Shown here one piece after another: positions 27,350 through 34,932 of a stretch of DNA of 64,000 bases. The DNA is from Microvirga terrestris (GTDB lineage: Bacteria; Pseudomonadota; Alphaproteobacteria; Rhizobiales; Beijerinckiaceae), in NCBI RefSeq assembly GCF_015694425.1, contig NZ_JADQDN010000010.1:41017-105016 (forward strand), in the 5' to 3' direction. Under the pieces are notes generated by a model, which was not told the origin of the DNA, did not search any database, and was given only the letters and a program-made list of their open reading frames with translations. Position numbers and translations under genes: made by a program. How positions within the stretch are numbered: the first letter of the stretch is position 1; each line of letters begins with the position of its first letter.

Positions 27350-27372
27350 ATATGTCAGTAATGCTGACATAT
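27350..27372. promoter_or_regulatory. perfect 23-bp palindrome, candidate operator for the IOR gene
   Basis: ATATGTCAG and CTGACATAT are perfect nine-base arms around TAATG, 60 bp upstream of the IOR start codon and in the divergent space shared with the DUF1007 gene. The geometry suits a dimeric helix-turn-helix repressor of the MarR or TetR/GntR type. The regulator is not encoded next to it and cannot be named. Confidence 0.6.
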
Positions 27373-27487
27373 ATGCCGGAGCCCGTCAATCAAGCGCCTT
27401 TGTTTCGCCTCTGTTAACCATACAACGATCATATCGCCTCTCATGACCGGCTCTTGCCGGAAGCGTCGCTGTTCCAGGGTCACCATT

Positions 27488-28129
27488 ATGACACGCCATC
27501 TCGGCCTGATATCCGCCTTGGCTGCCTTAAATTTCGGCTTGTCCTCGCCTGCCCTCGCGCACCCCCATGTATGGGTCACGGCCAAGGCCGAGATCGTCTT
27601 CGCGGCTGACGGGCGGGTGACAGGCGTTCGGCATCACTGGACCTTCGATGAAGCCTACACGGCTTATGTCACGCAAGGCCTCGACAAGAACGGCGACGGC
27701 AAGCTGACGCCGGAGGAGTTGCAGGAACTGGCCAGCGAGAACGCCGCCTCCCTCAACGAGTTCGATTACTTCACGGTGCTCAAAGCCCGGGGGAAGCCCC
27801 AGACCTTCGACGTGCCCCGGGAGGCCCGGATGGCCATGGAGAAGAGTCAGGTTTCCATGTCGTTCCTTCTTCCCCTCAAGGCCCCGGTGGCGCCTTCGGG
27901 CGCTGTGTCCGTAGAGATCGAGGACCCGACCTTCTTCGTCTATTTCAGCCTGACGGAAGGCCAGGCCGCCATTTCGCTGGCTAATGCGCCCCAGGGCTGC
28001 GTGACCAGCATCGCCAAGGCCAAGCCGCTGGATTCCACCATGCAGCAGATCCTCCAGGACGAGGGCGCCATCCAGCGGCAGGATATCGGCATCGAATATG
28101 CCAACAGGGCCATCATCGCATGTCCCTAA
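27488..28129 (+). CDS. DUF1007 family periplasmic protein, partner of NicO transporter
   Basis: This 213-residue exported protein has a signal peptide ending SSPALA and then the DUF1007 start HPHVWVTAKAEIVF with a metal-friendly His pair. DKNGDGKLTPEEL at about residue 75 is an EF-hand-like calcium loop. DUF1007 proteins are regularly encoded beside RcnA/NicO-type nickel-cobalt (or zinc) transporters and are thought to serve as their periplasmic partner. Here the next gene overlaps this one by ten bases, which supports that link. The ATG at 27488 begins a normal signal peptide; the frame opens earlier at 27443. The substrate metal is not shown by the sequence. Confidence 0.85.
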   Translation: MTRHLGLISALAALNFGLSSPALAHPHVWVTAKAEIVFAADGRVTGVRHHWTFDEAYTAYVTQGLDKNGDGKLTPEELQELASENAASLNEFDYFTVLKARGKPQTFDVPREARMAMEKSQVSMSFLLPLKAPVAPSGAVSVEIEDPTFFVYFSLTEGQAAISLANAPQGCVTSIAKAKPLDSTMQQILQDEGAIQRQDIGIEYANRAIIACP

Positions 28130-29136
28130 CGGCCGACGCTCCCGCCCTTCCAAGCGATGGCCGGGCGCCACTGTGGCGGCGGCTCGGCATCATGCTCATC
28201 GCCATCGCCGTCGTGGCCGCCGTGATGGGGCTGATCGGCCTATGGCTTGGGCCTGTCGGCAAGCCTCCGCCGCGCAATCCATTCGGTATGGGCCTGCGCG
28301 AAGCAACGCCGTCTGGGAGTATCGGCGCCTGGATTCTGTCCGTTCAATCCGACTTCTACGCGAGCCTGAGAGGCAGCGTGCGTGAGCTGAAGGAAAGCGG
28401 CGCGGCCTTCTTCCCGCTTCTCCTCGTCGGTTTTGCCTATGGCATCTTTCATGCCGCCGGTCCGGGACACGGCAAAGGCGTGATCTCGGCCTATCTGGTG
28501 GCCGATGAAAAGGCGCTCCGCAAGGGCTTTCTCTTGAGCCTGGCAGCAGCCCTCGTGCAGGCGCTGGTCGCCATCGCCATCGTGTCCCTCGTCAGCCTCG
28601 TGCTGCGCGCCACCGCATCCACCATGAACAAGCTTGCCATGAACGTTGAAGTGGCGAGCTTCATCGCGGTCGCCCTCCTCGGCGGCGTCATCACGTGGCG
28701 CAAGGCCGGCAAGGTTCTGGGCATCATGGCGCTGGCCCGCAACCCATATGCCCCCGTTCAGGAGGATTGCGACCACGTTCATATGCCGCCGCCTGACGAG
28801 CTCAGCCGCCTCACGCGCTGGCGCGACATGGCGGGCGTGGCGATTGCTGCCGGTATCCGCCCCTGCGCGGGCGCCCTCATCGTCCTGGTATTCGCCCTGT
28901 CACAGGGCCTGTTTGCAGCCGGTGTCGCAGCCACCTTCGCCATGGCGCTCGGCACCGCGCTCACCACCAGCGCCATCGCGGCGCTCGCGGTCTTCTTCAA
29001 GGCCATGGCCCTCAAGCTTGCGGGCGGGCGCGGCGCATCCGGCGCCATTGCCATTGCAGGTCTCGAGCTTCTCGCCGCCGCCTTCGTACTGGTCCTGGGC
29101 GCGAGCCTCCTCTACGGCCTTTGGGCAGCCGGCTAA
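28120..29136 (+). CDS. NicO/RcnA-family nickel/cobalt transporter
   Basis: This 338-residue polytopic membrane protein has a cytoplasmic-side N-terminus, a first helix (LGIMLIAIAVVAAVMGLIGL) and about six more. The signature FAYGIFHAAGPGHGKGVISAYLV in helix II (His/Gly-rich) and AGIRPCAGALIVLVFAL belong to the NicO/RcnA family of divalent-metal exporters or permeases. A short loop with CDHVHMPPP could bind metal. The start overlaps the DUF1007 gene by ten bases, so translation is coupled. The stop overlaps by four bases that of the convergent gamma-glutamyltransferase-family gene. Direction of transport and metal are inferred only from family. Confidence 0.88.
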   Translation: MSLTADAPALPSDGRAPLWRRLGIMLIAIAVVAAVMGLIGLWLGPVGKPPPRNPFGMGLREATPSGSIGAWILSVQSDFYASLRGSVRELKESGAAFFPLLLVGFAYGIFHAAGPGHGKGVISAYLVADEKALRKGFLLSLAAALVQALVAIAIVSLVSLVLRATASTMNKLAMNVEVASFIAVALLGGVITWRKAGKVLGIMALARNPYAPVQEDCDHVHMPPPDELSRLTRWRDMAGVAIAAGIRPCAGALIVLVFALSQGLFAAGVAATFAMALGTALTTSAIAALAVFFKAMALKLAGGRGASGAIAIAGLELLAAAFVLVLGASLLYGLWAAG

Positions 29137-30731
29137 AGCCCGAGCGATCCGCCATCCGAGCGCGGATCGTGCACCGCCTCGACCCGTCCGTTGCGCGGGT
29201 GCTTCACCAGCATGCCGGCATGGCCAAAACGTCCGGAATAGGCCTCGTCCATCTCCTCGATTCGATGGCCGAGCCGTGACAGGCCGCGGATCAGGCCGGG
29301 ATCGAAATGGCTCTCCACCTTCAGCACGGCCTCACGCTCGCGGGGTTTCGCATCGAGCAGCCAGCGAGGTGCCTCCACCGCATCCGCCAGCCCCATGCCG
29401 GCCTCTGCGTAGCGTGAAAAGATCTGGCTGAGGAATTGCGGTTGGGTTTCGCCGCCCATCGCCCCGAAGGACAAAACGCGCCCGTCGTCGAACACCGCCA
29501 TGGCCGGATTAAGGGAATGGAGCGGCCGATGGCCGGGCTCGAGCCGGTTGCGGCTCGCAGGATCGAGCGAGAAGGCCGTGCCGCGATTGTGCCAGAGGAC
29601 GCCCGTCGCCGGCAGCAGGCAACCGGAGCCATAGGCCCAGAACACGGACTGGATGTAGGACACGGCAAGCCCGTTTCGGTCGATGGCCCCCATCCAGATC
29701 GTGTCCCCGTCGATGGAACGCGGCAGGGGATAGGGGGCAGCCCGCTTCATGTCGATGAGGGCAGCCTCCTTGTCCAGCGCCTGGGGCGTCAGGAAGGAGG
29801 CCGGGTCGTGGACGAGGTTGCGCGGGTCCGCGACCACCCGGTCGCGGATGGAAAAGGCGCGCTTCGTGGCCTCGATGAGCGCGTGATGATGTTCCGGCGT
29901 CTCAGCCCGGAGCCCCTTGAGACGCTCGACCATGCCGAGGATCAGCAGGGTGGCCAGTCCCTGGCTCGGCGGCGGCAGGTTGTAGATTGTGGAACCCCTC
30001 AGCCGCAGGCTGAGGGGTTCCACGACACGGGCGCGATAGGTCTCGAGATCCTTGCGGGTGATCGGGCTGCCGATCCTTTCCAGGTCGAGGGCGATCTCCC
30101 GCCCCACATCGCCCCGATAGAAATCGGCCAAGCCCGCATGGGCGAGTCGCTCCAGGGTGTCGGCAAGGCGCGGTGTGCGCCTCTGCGTGCCCTCCGGTGC
30201 TCTCTTGCCCTCAACCAGGAAAGCCTCGGCAAAACCTGGAACCTCATAGAGGGCGGCTTCCTCGCCGGTCACGAACCGCTCCTCGGAGCGCGAAACCGGA
30301 TATCCGTCGCGGGCATGGCGGATGGCGTCCCCCAGCAGCAGATCGAGCGGCAGCTGCCCGCCGAGTGACCGGGACAGTTCGAGCGCAAGGCCCCAACCGC
30401 TGACGGCACCGGCCACGGTCAATGCCGCATCCGGCCCGCGCGGCGGGATGGCGTCGTAGCCATTCTCCCGGTAGCGCTTGATCGTCGCGAGCGAGCCGGC
30501 GGGCCCGGAGGCGTCAAGGGCGTGGATGCGCCCCTTCGGCTCGCGCACGAGCCAGAACCCGTCACCGCCGATGCCGTTCATGTGCGGATAGACCACCGCG
30601 ACAGTGGCGGCCATGGCCACCATGGCCTCCACGGCATTGCCGCCGGCAGCCAGGATGGTCTGGCCTGTTTCGGCCGCAAGGGTGTGGGGAGCCGCCACGG
30701 CGGCTGTCGAGAAGACGGGGGTTTCGGGCAT
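29133..30731 (-). CDS. gamma-glutamyltransferase family Ntn-hydrolase
   Basis: The protein is about 532 residues from the ATG at 30731; GTG at 30782 is an alternative. It has the GGT-family pattern: GGNAVEAMVAMAATVAVVYPHMNGIGGDGFWL near the N-terminus (shown here as two joined family blocks), YNLPPPSQGLATLLIL in the middle, and a C-terminal GAMGGETQPQFLSQI. The autoprocessing Thr is in SIDGDTIWMGAIDRNG. In classical GGT that site reads DHGTTHxSVVD, so the TTHxS surround is missing. No signal peptide is present. It may therefore be a cytosolic relative such as an oxamate-amidohydrolase (HpxW-like) or another acylase instead of a glutathione enzyme. A perfect 16-bp inverted repeat lies inside the coding sequence. 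Confidence 0.8.
   Translation of the reverse strand: MPETPVFSTAAVAAPHTLAAETGQTILAAGGNAVEAMVAMAATVAVVYPHMNGIGGDGFWLVREPKGRIHALDASGPAGSLATIKRYRENGYDAIPPRGPDAALTVAGAVSGWGLALELSRSLGGQLPLDLLLGDAIRHARDGYPVSRSEERFVTGEEAALYEVPGFAEAFLVEGKRAPEGTQRRTPRLADTLERLAHAGLADFYRGDVGREIALDLERIGSPITRKDLETYRARVVEPLSLRLRGSTIYNLPPPSQGLATLLILGMVERLKGLRAETPEHHHALIEATKRAFSIRDRVVADPRNLVHDPASFLTPQALDKEAALIDMKRAAPYPLPRSIDGDTIWMGAIDRNGLAVSYIQSVFWAYGSGCLLPATGVLWHNRGTAFSLDPASRNRLEPGHRPLHSLNPAMAVFDDGRVLSFGAMGGETQPQFLSQIFSRYAEAGMGLADAVEAPRWLLDAKPREREAVLKVESHFDPGLIRGLSRLGHRIEEMDEAYSGRFGHAGMLVKHPRNGRVEAVHDPRSDGGSLGL
29989..30023. repeat. perfect 16-bp inverted repeat inside the GGT-family gene
   Basis: GTGGAACCCCTCAGCC (29989-30004) and GGCTGAGGGGTTCCAC (30008-30023) are exact complements separated by GCA. 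The coding strand reads V-E-P-L-S-L-R-L-R-G-S-T there, which still looks like the normal family sequence. Confidence 0.9.
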
Positions 30732-30833
30732 GGGCTCTTGAATGTGGGGCGCGACAGAATGAGATTCGGGCAGAGCTTGCACCGGAGGGGCGGTTTAGGG
30801 TAGTCCCATCGGCAAGAAACGGAGTTAAACGAA

Positions 30834-31076
30834 GTGGCTCAGGCGAAAAGCACCAACTGGCGCAACGTGATCACCGTGGTCAGCATCATGATCCTGGTGG
30901 GTGCGGAAGTCTTCGGCGTGGCGATCGCCGCCGGCTGGGCCATCGCGGGCCTGTTCGAGCTCGGCGACTATGTGGGCTATGCCCTCATGGGCGTGTTCAG
31001 CGTGTTTGCCCTCTACATCCTCGTGAACCTCTGGCGCCGCTGCGTGGCGGTAGAGCCCCTGGCCAGCCGCGCATAA
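30834..31076 (+). CDS. small membrane protein of unknown function
   Basis: This 80-residue protein begins with GTG preceded by GGAG at a suitable distance. It has two hydrophobic segments, VITVVSIMILVGAEVFGVAI (about residues 12-31) and VGYALMGVFSVFALYILVNL (about 47-66), joined by a short loop with Glu/Asp. It ends in a basic WRRC tail. I recognise no named family. It is divergently oriented from the GGT-family gene and convergent with the DUF1850 gene, two bases past its stop, so it appears to be a single-gene unit. Confidence 0.7.
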   Translation: MAQAKSTNWRNVITVVSIMILVGAEVFGVAIAAGWAIAGLFELGDYVGYALMGVFSVFALYILVNLWRRCVAVEPLASRA

Positions 31077-31078
31077 GG

Positions 31079-31444
31079 CTAGTCGCAGACCTTCATCACG
31101 ATGGGATCGGCTTCGGCCGGCACATAGGCGTCCATCGGCCAGCATTGACCCGAGACGCAAATACGCCAATCCGCCGTGGCTCCCGAGCGACGCATGACCA
31201 CCTGAGCTTGAGGCGGCAAATTCGGCTTCCAGGACCAGGCGCCATGGGCGAGCTTGGCTTCCGGCGGCGGTTCCATGCCGGCGCCTGAGCCGCGCACCCG
31301 CGCCTCGACGAGTTCGAGGCCTGCCGGGGTGCTGCGCCAGTCCTCCTCCCAGACGATTTTTTCGACCGAGTGCGTCCAGGCCAGGGTAATCGCGCCCGCG
31401 AGGAGCGGCGTGACCTTAGAGCCGGCGAGCAGGCAGATCATCAA
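31079..31444 (-). CDS. DUF1850 domain protein associated with TAXI-TRAP transporter
   Basis: This 121-residue protein has a short hydrophobic N-terminus that may be a signal. The DUF1850 core follows: LAWTHSVEKIVWEEDWRSTPAGLELVEARV (seen as two adjacent blocks), RGSGAGMEPPPEA and the final ICVSGQC. DUF1850 genes occur almost only with TAXI-type TRAP transporters. Here its start codon overlaps the permease stop by four bases (ATGA, 31441-31444), so it is the third gene of the operon binding protein, permease, DUF1850. The role is unknown; a periplasmic accessory is the simplest guess. Confidence 0.88.
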   Translation of the reverse strand: MMICLLAGSKVTPLLAGAITLAWTHSVEKIVWEEDWRSTPAGLELVEARVRGSGAGMEPPPEAKLAHGAWSWKPNLPPQAQVVMRRSGATADWRICVSGQCWPMDAYVPAEADPIVMKVCD

Positions 31445-33732
31445 CCGATGACCGGCGTGGGGACCTTGCGGGATTGCCAGATGTGGAAGCCGATGAAAAG
31501 CGCCGACAGGACGAAGCCGATCTCATCGGTCAGCGGGATCGCCGCTACGAGGAAGCCGGCCGCTAAGGCGGTCCAGATCCGCTCCCACCACGCCAGAGGC
31601 TTCAGGAAGTAGCCAACGGAAGCAACGCCCCAGAGCACCATGGCGAGCGAGGCCTTTACCACGATGTAGACCACAGCAAGCCAATAGCCCACTCCCTCCA
31701 GACCCGGCACCGGCTGCAGCATCAGGGTGGGGTCATAGACGGCCATGTAGGGGATGACAAAGCCTGGTAGCGCGATCTTCATCGCCTGAATGCCAATCTT
31801 GAGGCCAGATTCCTTCGCCATCGGCGCCGCCGCGAAAGCTGCCAGCGCAACCGGCGGCGTCAGGTCCGCCATAATGCCGAAATAGAACACGAACATGTGC
31901 GAAACGATGAGCGGCACATCGAGCTGCAGCAGGATGGGGGCGGCGAGCGATGAGGTGATGATGTAGTTCGGGATCGTTGGAATGCCCATGCCGAGGATCA
32001 GGCTGAAGATCATCGTGAGCACGAGCGCCGCAAAGATGTTCTCCTTGCCGATGGAGATCATCCAGGTACCTACGATGGTGCCGAGGCCTGTCAGCGTCAT
32101 GGTGCCGATCACGATGCCGACGATCGCACAGGCGAGGCCGACGGGCAGCGCCTGGCGCGCGCCGTCCGCCATGGCGTCGACGCAGGCCTGCAAGGTCGTG
32201 CGCCCGCGGCCTGTGAACGCATTCCACAGGGAGAGCGCCGCCACCACCAGCACAACGAGCGTCACGGTCGAGGCGAGCGAATAGGCGGCCACCAGCGCCA
32301 AGCCGATCCAGAACGCGATGCGCAGGGCCGGCGTGCCGAAGCCCGCCACGATAGCGGTGCCGAGGATCAGCGCCACCGTAAGGGACAGGCCGACCGCACC
32401 CGCGAAGAGCGGGGTGTAACCGGCAAAGAGCAGGTAGACCAGGACACCGAGCGGCGCGAGAAGAAACCACTTCTTCTTCATCTCGGTCCAGGCATTCGGC
32501 AGCTCGGATTTCGGCAGGCCCCTCAGGTTGTTCTTGCCGGCCTCCAGATGCACTGCGAGGTAGCAGGCCGCGAAATAGAGGATGGCCGGAATGATCGCCG
32601 CTTCGACGATCTTCGAATACGGCACGTCGATGGTCTCGGCCATGATGAAGGCGACGGCACCCATGACCGGCGGCATGATCTGGCCGCCCATGGACGAGGT
32701 CGCCTCAACGCCGCCGGCGAAGGCGGCCTTGAAGCCGAAACGCTTCATGAGCGGGATCGTAAACTGGCCCGAGGCCACGACATTGGCGACGCCCGAGCCC
32801 GAGACAGTGCCCATGAGCGCCGACGACGCCACGCAGACCTTGCCGGGGCCGCCCTGCTTGTCGCCGAACACCGCCATCGAGATGTCGTTGAAGAAGTCGA
32901 TGACGCCGGCCTTTTCCATGAAGGCGCCGAACAGGATAAACAGGAAGATGTAGGTGGCCGACACCAGCGTCGGCGTGCCGTAGATGCCTTCGGTTCCGAA
33001 CGACATGTGCTCGATCACCTGCTCGAGCGAATAGCCGCGATGATCGAGAGGAGCCGGCAGGTAGTTGCCGAGCAGGCAGTAGGACAGGAACAGACCCGCC
33101 ACGATGGGAAGGGCGGGACCCATCACGCGCCAGACGAGATAGATCAGGATGGCGAGCGCCGCGATACCGACGACGAGGTCGGCCGTGGTGGGATCGCCGG
33201 CGCGAACCACCAGCTCCTCATAATTCGCCCAATGATAGAGCCCCACCAGGAAGCTGGCTAAGCCGATGATCCATCCGACGGCGCACAGGGACGATGAGCC
33301 GGCGCGGTGATTGGCGATCATCGCTCCAGCCACAAGGCACAGGAAGCCCACATGAAGGGTGCGCACCACCTGGCTCGGCATGCTGCCGCCGAACCAGAGC
33401 ACCAGCCCGAACGCCACGGCAATGGCAACCCAGGCCATGGCGCCGTCAACGATGCTGCGTCGGCGCACCGCGAGCCCGATCAGCCATGCGGCCCAGGCCA
33501 CCATCGTGACGGCGAAAAGATGCGTGAGGCTCAAGCCTGCGATGAACGGTTGATCGAGGGGAATGCCGAAGGAGGTGATGATCTGGAACGTGGAGAAGGA
33601 GACGGCGATCCAGAGGAGAAGCCTGCCAAGGAAGCCTTCCCCAAAGCTCTCCGGCAGGCCGTGCTCTGGGTTCACGGCCTCGGACGGCGCTTCCATCTGG
33701 GCGAGTTCGGAAGTGTTGACGCCCTGGCTCAT
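31441..33732 (-). CDS. TAXI-TRAP transporter fused permease (system 1)
   Basis: This protein of about 763 residues fuses the small (4-helix) and large (12-helix DctM-like) TRAP permease subunits in one chain, as usual for TAXI systems. The large-subunit signatures are IYGTPTLVSATYIFLFILFG, SALMGTVSGSGVANVVASGQ, GGVEATSSMGGQIMPPVMGA and GMGIPTIPNYIITSSLAAP, with DLTPPVALAAFAAAPMA near the C-terminus. It moves an organic acid across the inner membrane using an ion gradient together with the binding protein encoded just upstream. AGGAG seven bases before the ATG at 33732 sets the start; the frame opens at 33807 inside the preceding hairpin. The substrate is unknown. Confidence 0.94.
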   Translation of the reverse strand: MSQGVNTSELAQMEAPSEAVNPEHGLPESFGEGFLGRLLLWIAVSFSTFQIITSFGIPLDQPFIAGLSLTHLFAVTMVAWAAWLIGLAVRRRSIVDGAMAWVAIAVAFGLVLWFGGSMPSQVVRTLHVGFLCLVAGAMIANHRAGSSSLCAVGWIIGLASFLVGLYHWANYEELVVRAGDPTTADLVVGIAALAILIYLVWRVMGPALPIVAGLFLSYCLLGNYLPAPLDHRGYSLEQVIEHMSFGTEGIYGTPTLVSATYIFLFILFGAFMEKAGVIDFFNDISMAVFGDKQGGPGKVCVASSALMGTVSGSGVANVVASGQFTIPLMKRFGFKAAFAGGVEATSSMGGQIMPPVMGAVAFIMAETIDVPYSKIVEAAIIPAILYFAACYLAVHLEAGKNNLRGLPKSELPNAWTEMKKKWFLLAPLGVLVYLLFAGYTPLFAGAVGLSLTVALILGTAIVAGFGTPALRIAFWIGLALVAAYSLASTVTLVVLVVAALSLWNAFTGRGRTTLQACVDAMADGARQALPVGLACAIVGIVIGTMTLTGLGTIVGTWMISIGKENIFAALVLTMIFSLILGMGIPTIPNYIITSSLAAPILLQLDVPLIVSHMFVFYFGIMADLTPPVALAAFAAAPMAKESGLKIGIQAMKIALPGFVIPYMAVYDPTLMLQPVPGLEGVGYWLAVVYIVVKASLAMVLWGVASVGYFLKPLAWWERIWTALAAGFLVAAIPLTDEIGFVLSALFIGFHIWQSRKVPTPVIG

Positions 33733-33765
33733 CTGCGGCTCCTCACGGATCGTTCTTCTTGTCAC

Positions 33766-33798
33766 GAAAAAGCCGGAGCAGTTCACCTGCCCCGGCTT
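33766..33798 (-). terminator. hairpin with U-run between TAXI binding protein and permease (system 1)
   Basis: On the minus strand AAGCCGGGGCAG pairs with CTGCTCCGGCTT (one bulge) and is followed by TTTTT. It lies 22 bp after the binding-protein stop and 33 bp before the permease start, so it should act as a partial terminator that lowers permease expression relative to the binding protein. Confidence 0.75.
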
Positions 33799-33819
33799 GA
33801 TTGTCAATGAAAGCGCAGG

Positions 33820-34788
33820 TTACGAGCCCTGCTTCTTCACGCCCTTCTCGTCGAAGTAGCGCTGCGCGCCCGGATGCATAGGGACCGGCATGCCCGAAAG
33901 TGCACTCTCCAGCTTGATGTCCTTGGCGGCAGCGTGAGCGGCTGCCAGATCCGGCAGGCTCTCGTAGATCGCCTTGGTCATCTGGTACACCGTCTCGTCC
34001 TTCACGCCGGAATGGGTGACGAGGTAGTTCACGACCGCAGCCGTCTGCACGGGAGCCGTCTGGCCGCCATAGGTGTTCGCCGGGATCGTGGCCTTGATGT
34101 AGGGCGTGCCGACCTTGTCGACGACGCTTGCGGGAATTTCCACCACGACGATCGGCACTGAGGTCGCGAGATCGCGGATAGAGGAGACGCCGAGGCCGGC
34201 CGATTGCAGGGTCGCATCGAGCTGGCGGTTCTTCATGAGTTCGACGGACTCGCCGAACGGCAGATACTCGACCTTGCCGAGATCCTTGTAGGAGAGGCCT
34301 GCGCCCTGAAGGATCGCCCGGGCGTTGAGCTCGGTGCCGGACTTCGGCGCGCCGACGGAGAGTCGCTTTCCTTTAAGATCCGCGAGCGACTTGATGCCGG
34401 ATTCCTGCGTGGCGACGATCTGGATGTAGTTGGGATAGATCGCCGTCATGCCGCGCAGCTTGTCGAGCTTGCCCTTGAAGCCAGCCTCCTCGTCGCCGGC
34501 CCAGCCCATGGCGAGGCTGTCGCCAAGGGTGAAGCCGATCTCGCCCTTGCCCTGCTGCAGGAGGGTCAGGTTCTCGACGGACGCCTTGGTGGCCTGGACC
34601 GACGGGCGGGAGCCCTGCACCTTGTCGGTGAAGACCTTGGAGAGCGCAACGCCCAGCGGGTAGTATACGCCGGAGGTGCCGCCGGTCAGGACGTTGATGA
34701 AGTCCTGGGCCTGGGCCGGGATGCTGGCTCCGGCCAGCGCAATGGCGGCCGCAGCGCCGATGAGGCGGCGCATGATTGTTCGATGCAT
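33820..34788 (-). CDS. TAXI family TRAP transporter solute-binding protein (system 1)
   Basis: This 322-residue periplasmic protein has a cleavable signal (MHRTIMRRLIGAAAAIALAG... SIPAQAQ). The TAXI-family opening FINVLTGGTSGVYYPLGVAL follows. ESGIKSLADLKGKRLSVGAP and AYxxPxxG-like ligand-binding strands are present. It captures the solute in the periplasm and delivers it to the fused permease. GGGAG precedes the ATG at 34788. It is first in its operon and is separated from the permease by a hairpin with U-run. Family members bind glutamate, 2-oxoglutarate or other carboxylates; which one applies here cannot be read from sequence. Confidence 0.93.
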   Translation of the reverse strand: MHRTIMRRLIGAAAAIALAGASIPAQAQDFINVLTGGTSGVYYPLGVALSKVFTDKVQGSRPSVQATKASVENLTLLQQGKGEIGFTLGDSLAMGWAGDEEAGFKGKLDKLRGMTAIYPNYIQIVATQESGIKSLADLKGKRLSVGAPKSGTELNARAILQGAGLSYKDLGKVEYLPFGESVELMKNRQLDATLQSAGLGVSSIRDLATSVPIVVVEIPASVVDKVGTPYIKATIPANTYGGQTAPVQTAAVVNYLVTHSGVKDETVYQMTKAIYESLPDLAAAHAAAKDIKLESALSGMPVPMHPGAQRYFDEKGVKKQGS

Positions 34789-34932
34789 AGCGTACTCCCT
34801 AATTTACAGCACGGTCGTCGCCGTGCCTGTGTGTGGGGCTACTTTGACCGCTGACGAAGAATTCTCAAGAGGCTAAGAGGGACTTAATCCTGCCACCTTG
34901 GTCGGTAGGGGTGCGTCCCTTCACAAAAATCC

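Noticed and set aside
27289..27370. N-terminal extension of the IOR protein to 27370
   Set aside because: The extension would start within the 23-bp palindrome and has no ribosome site, whereas AGGAGGG stands before 27289 and the family begins there.
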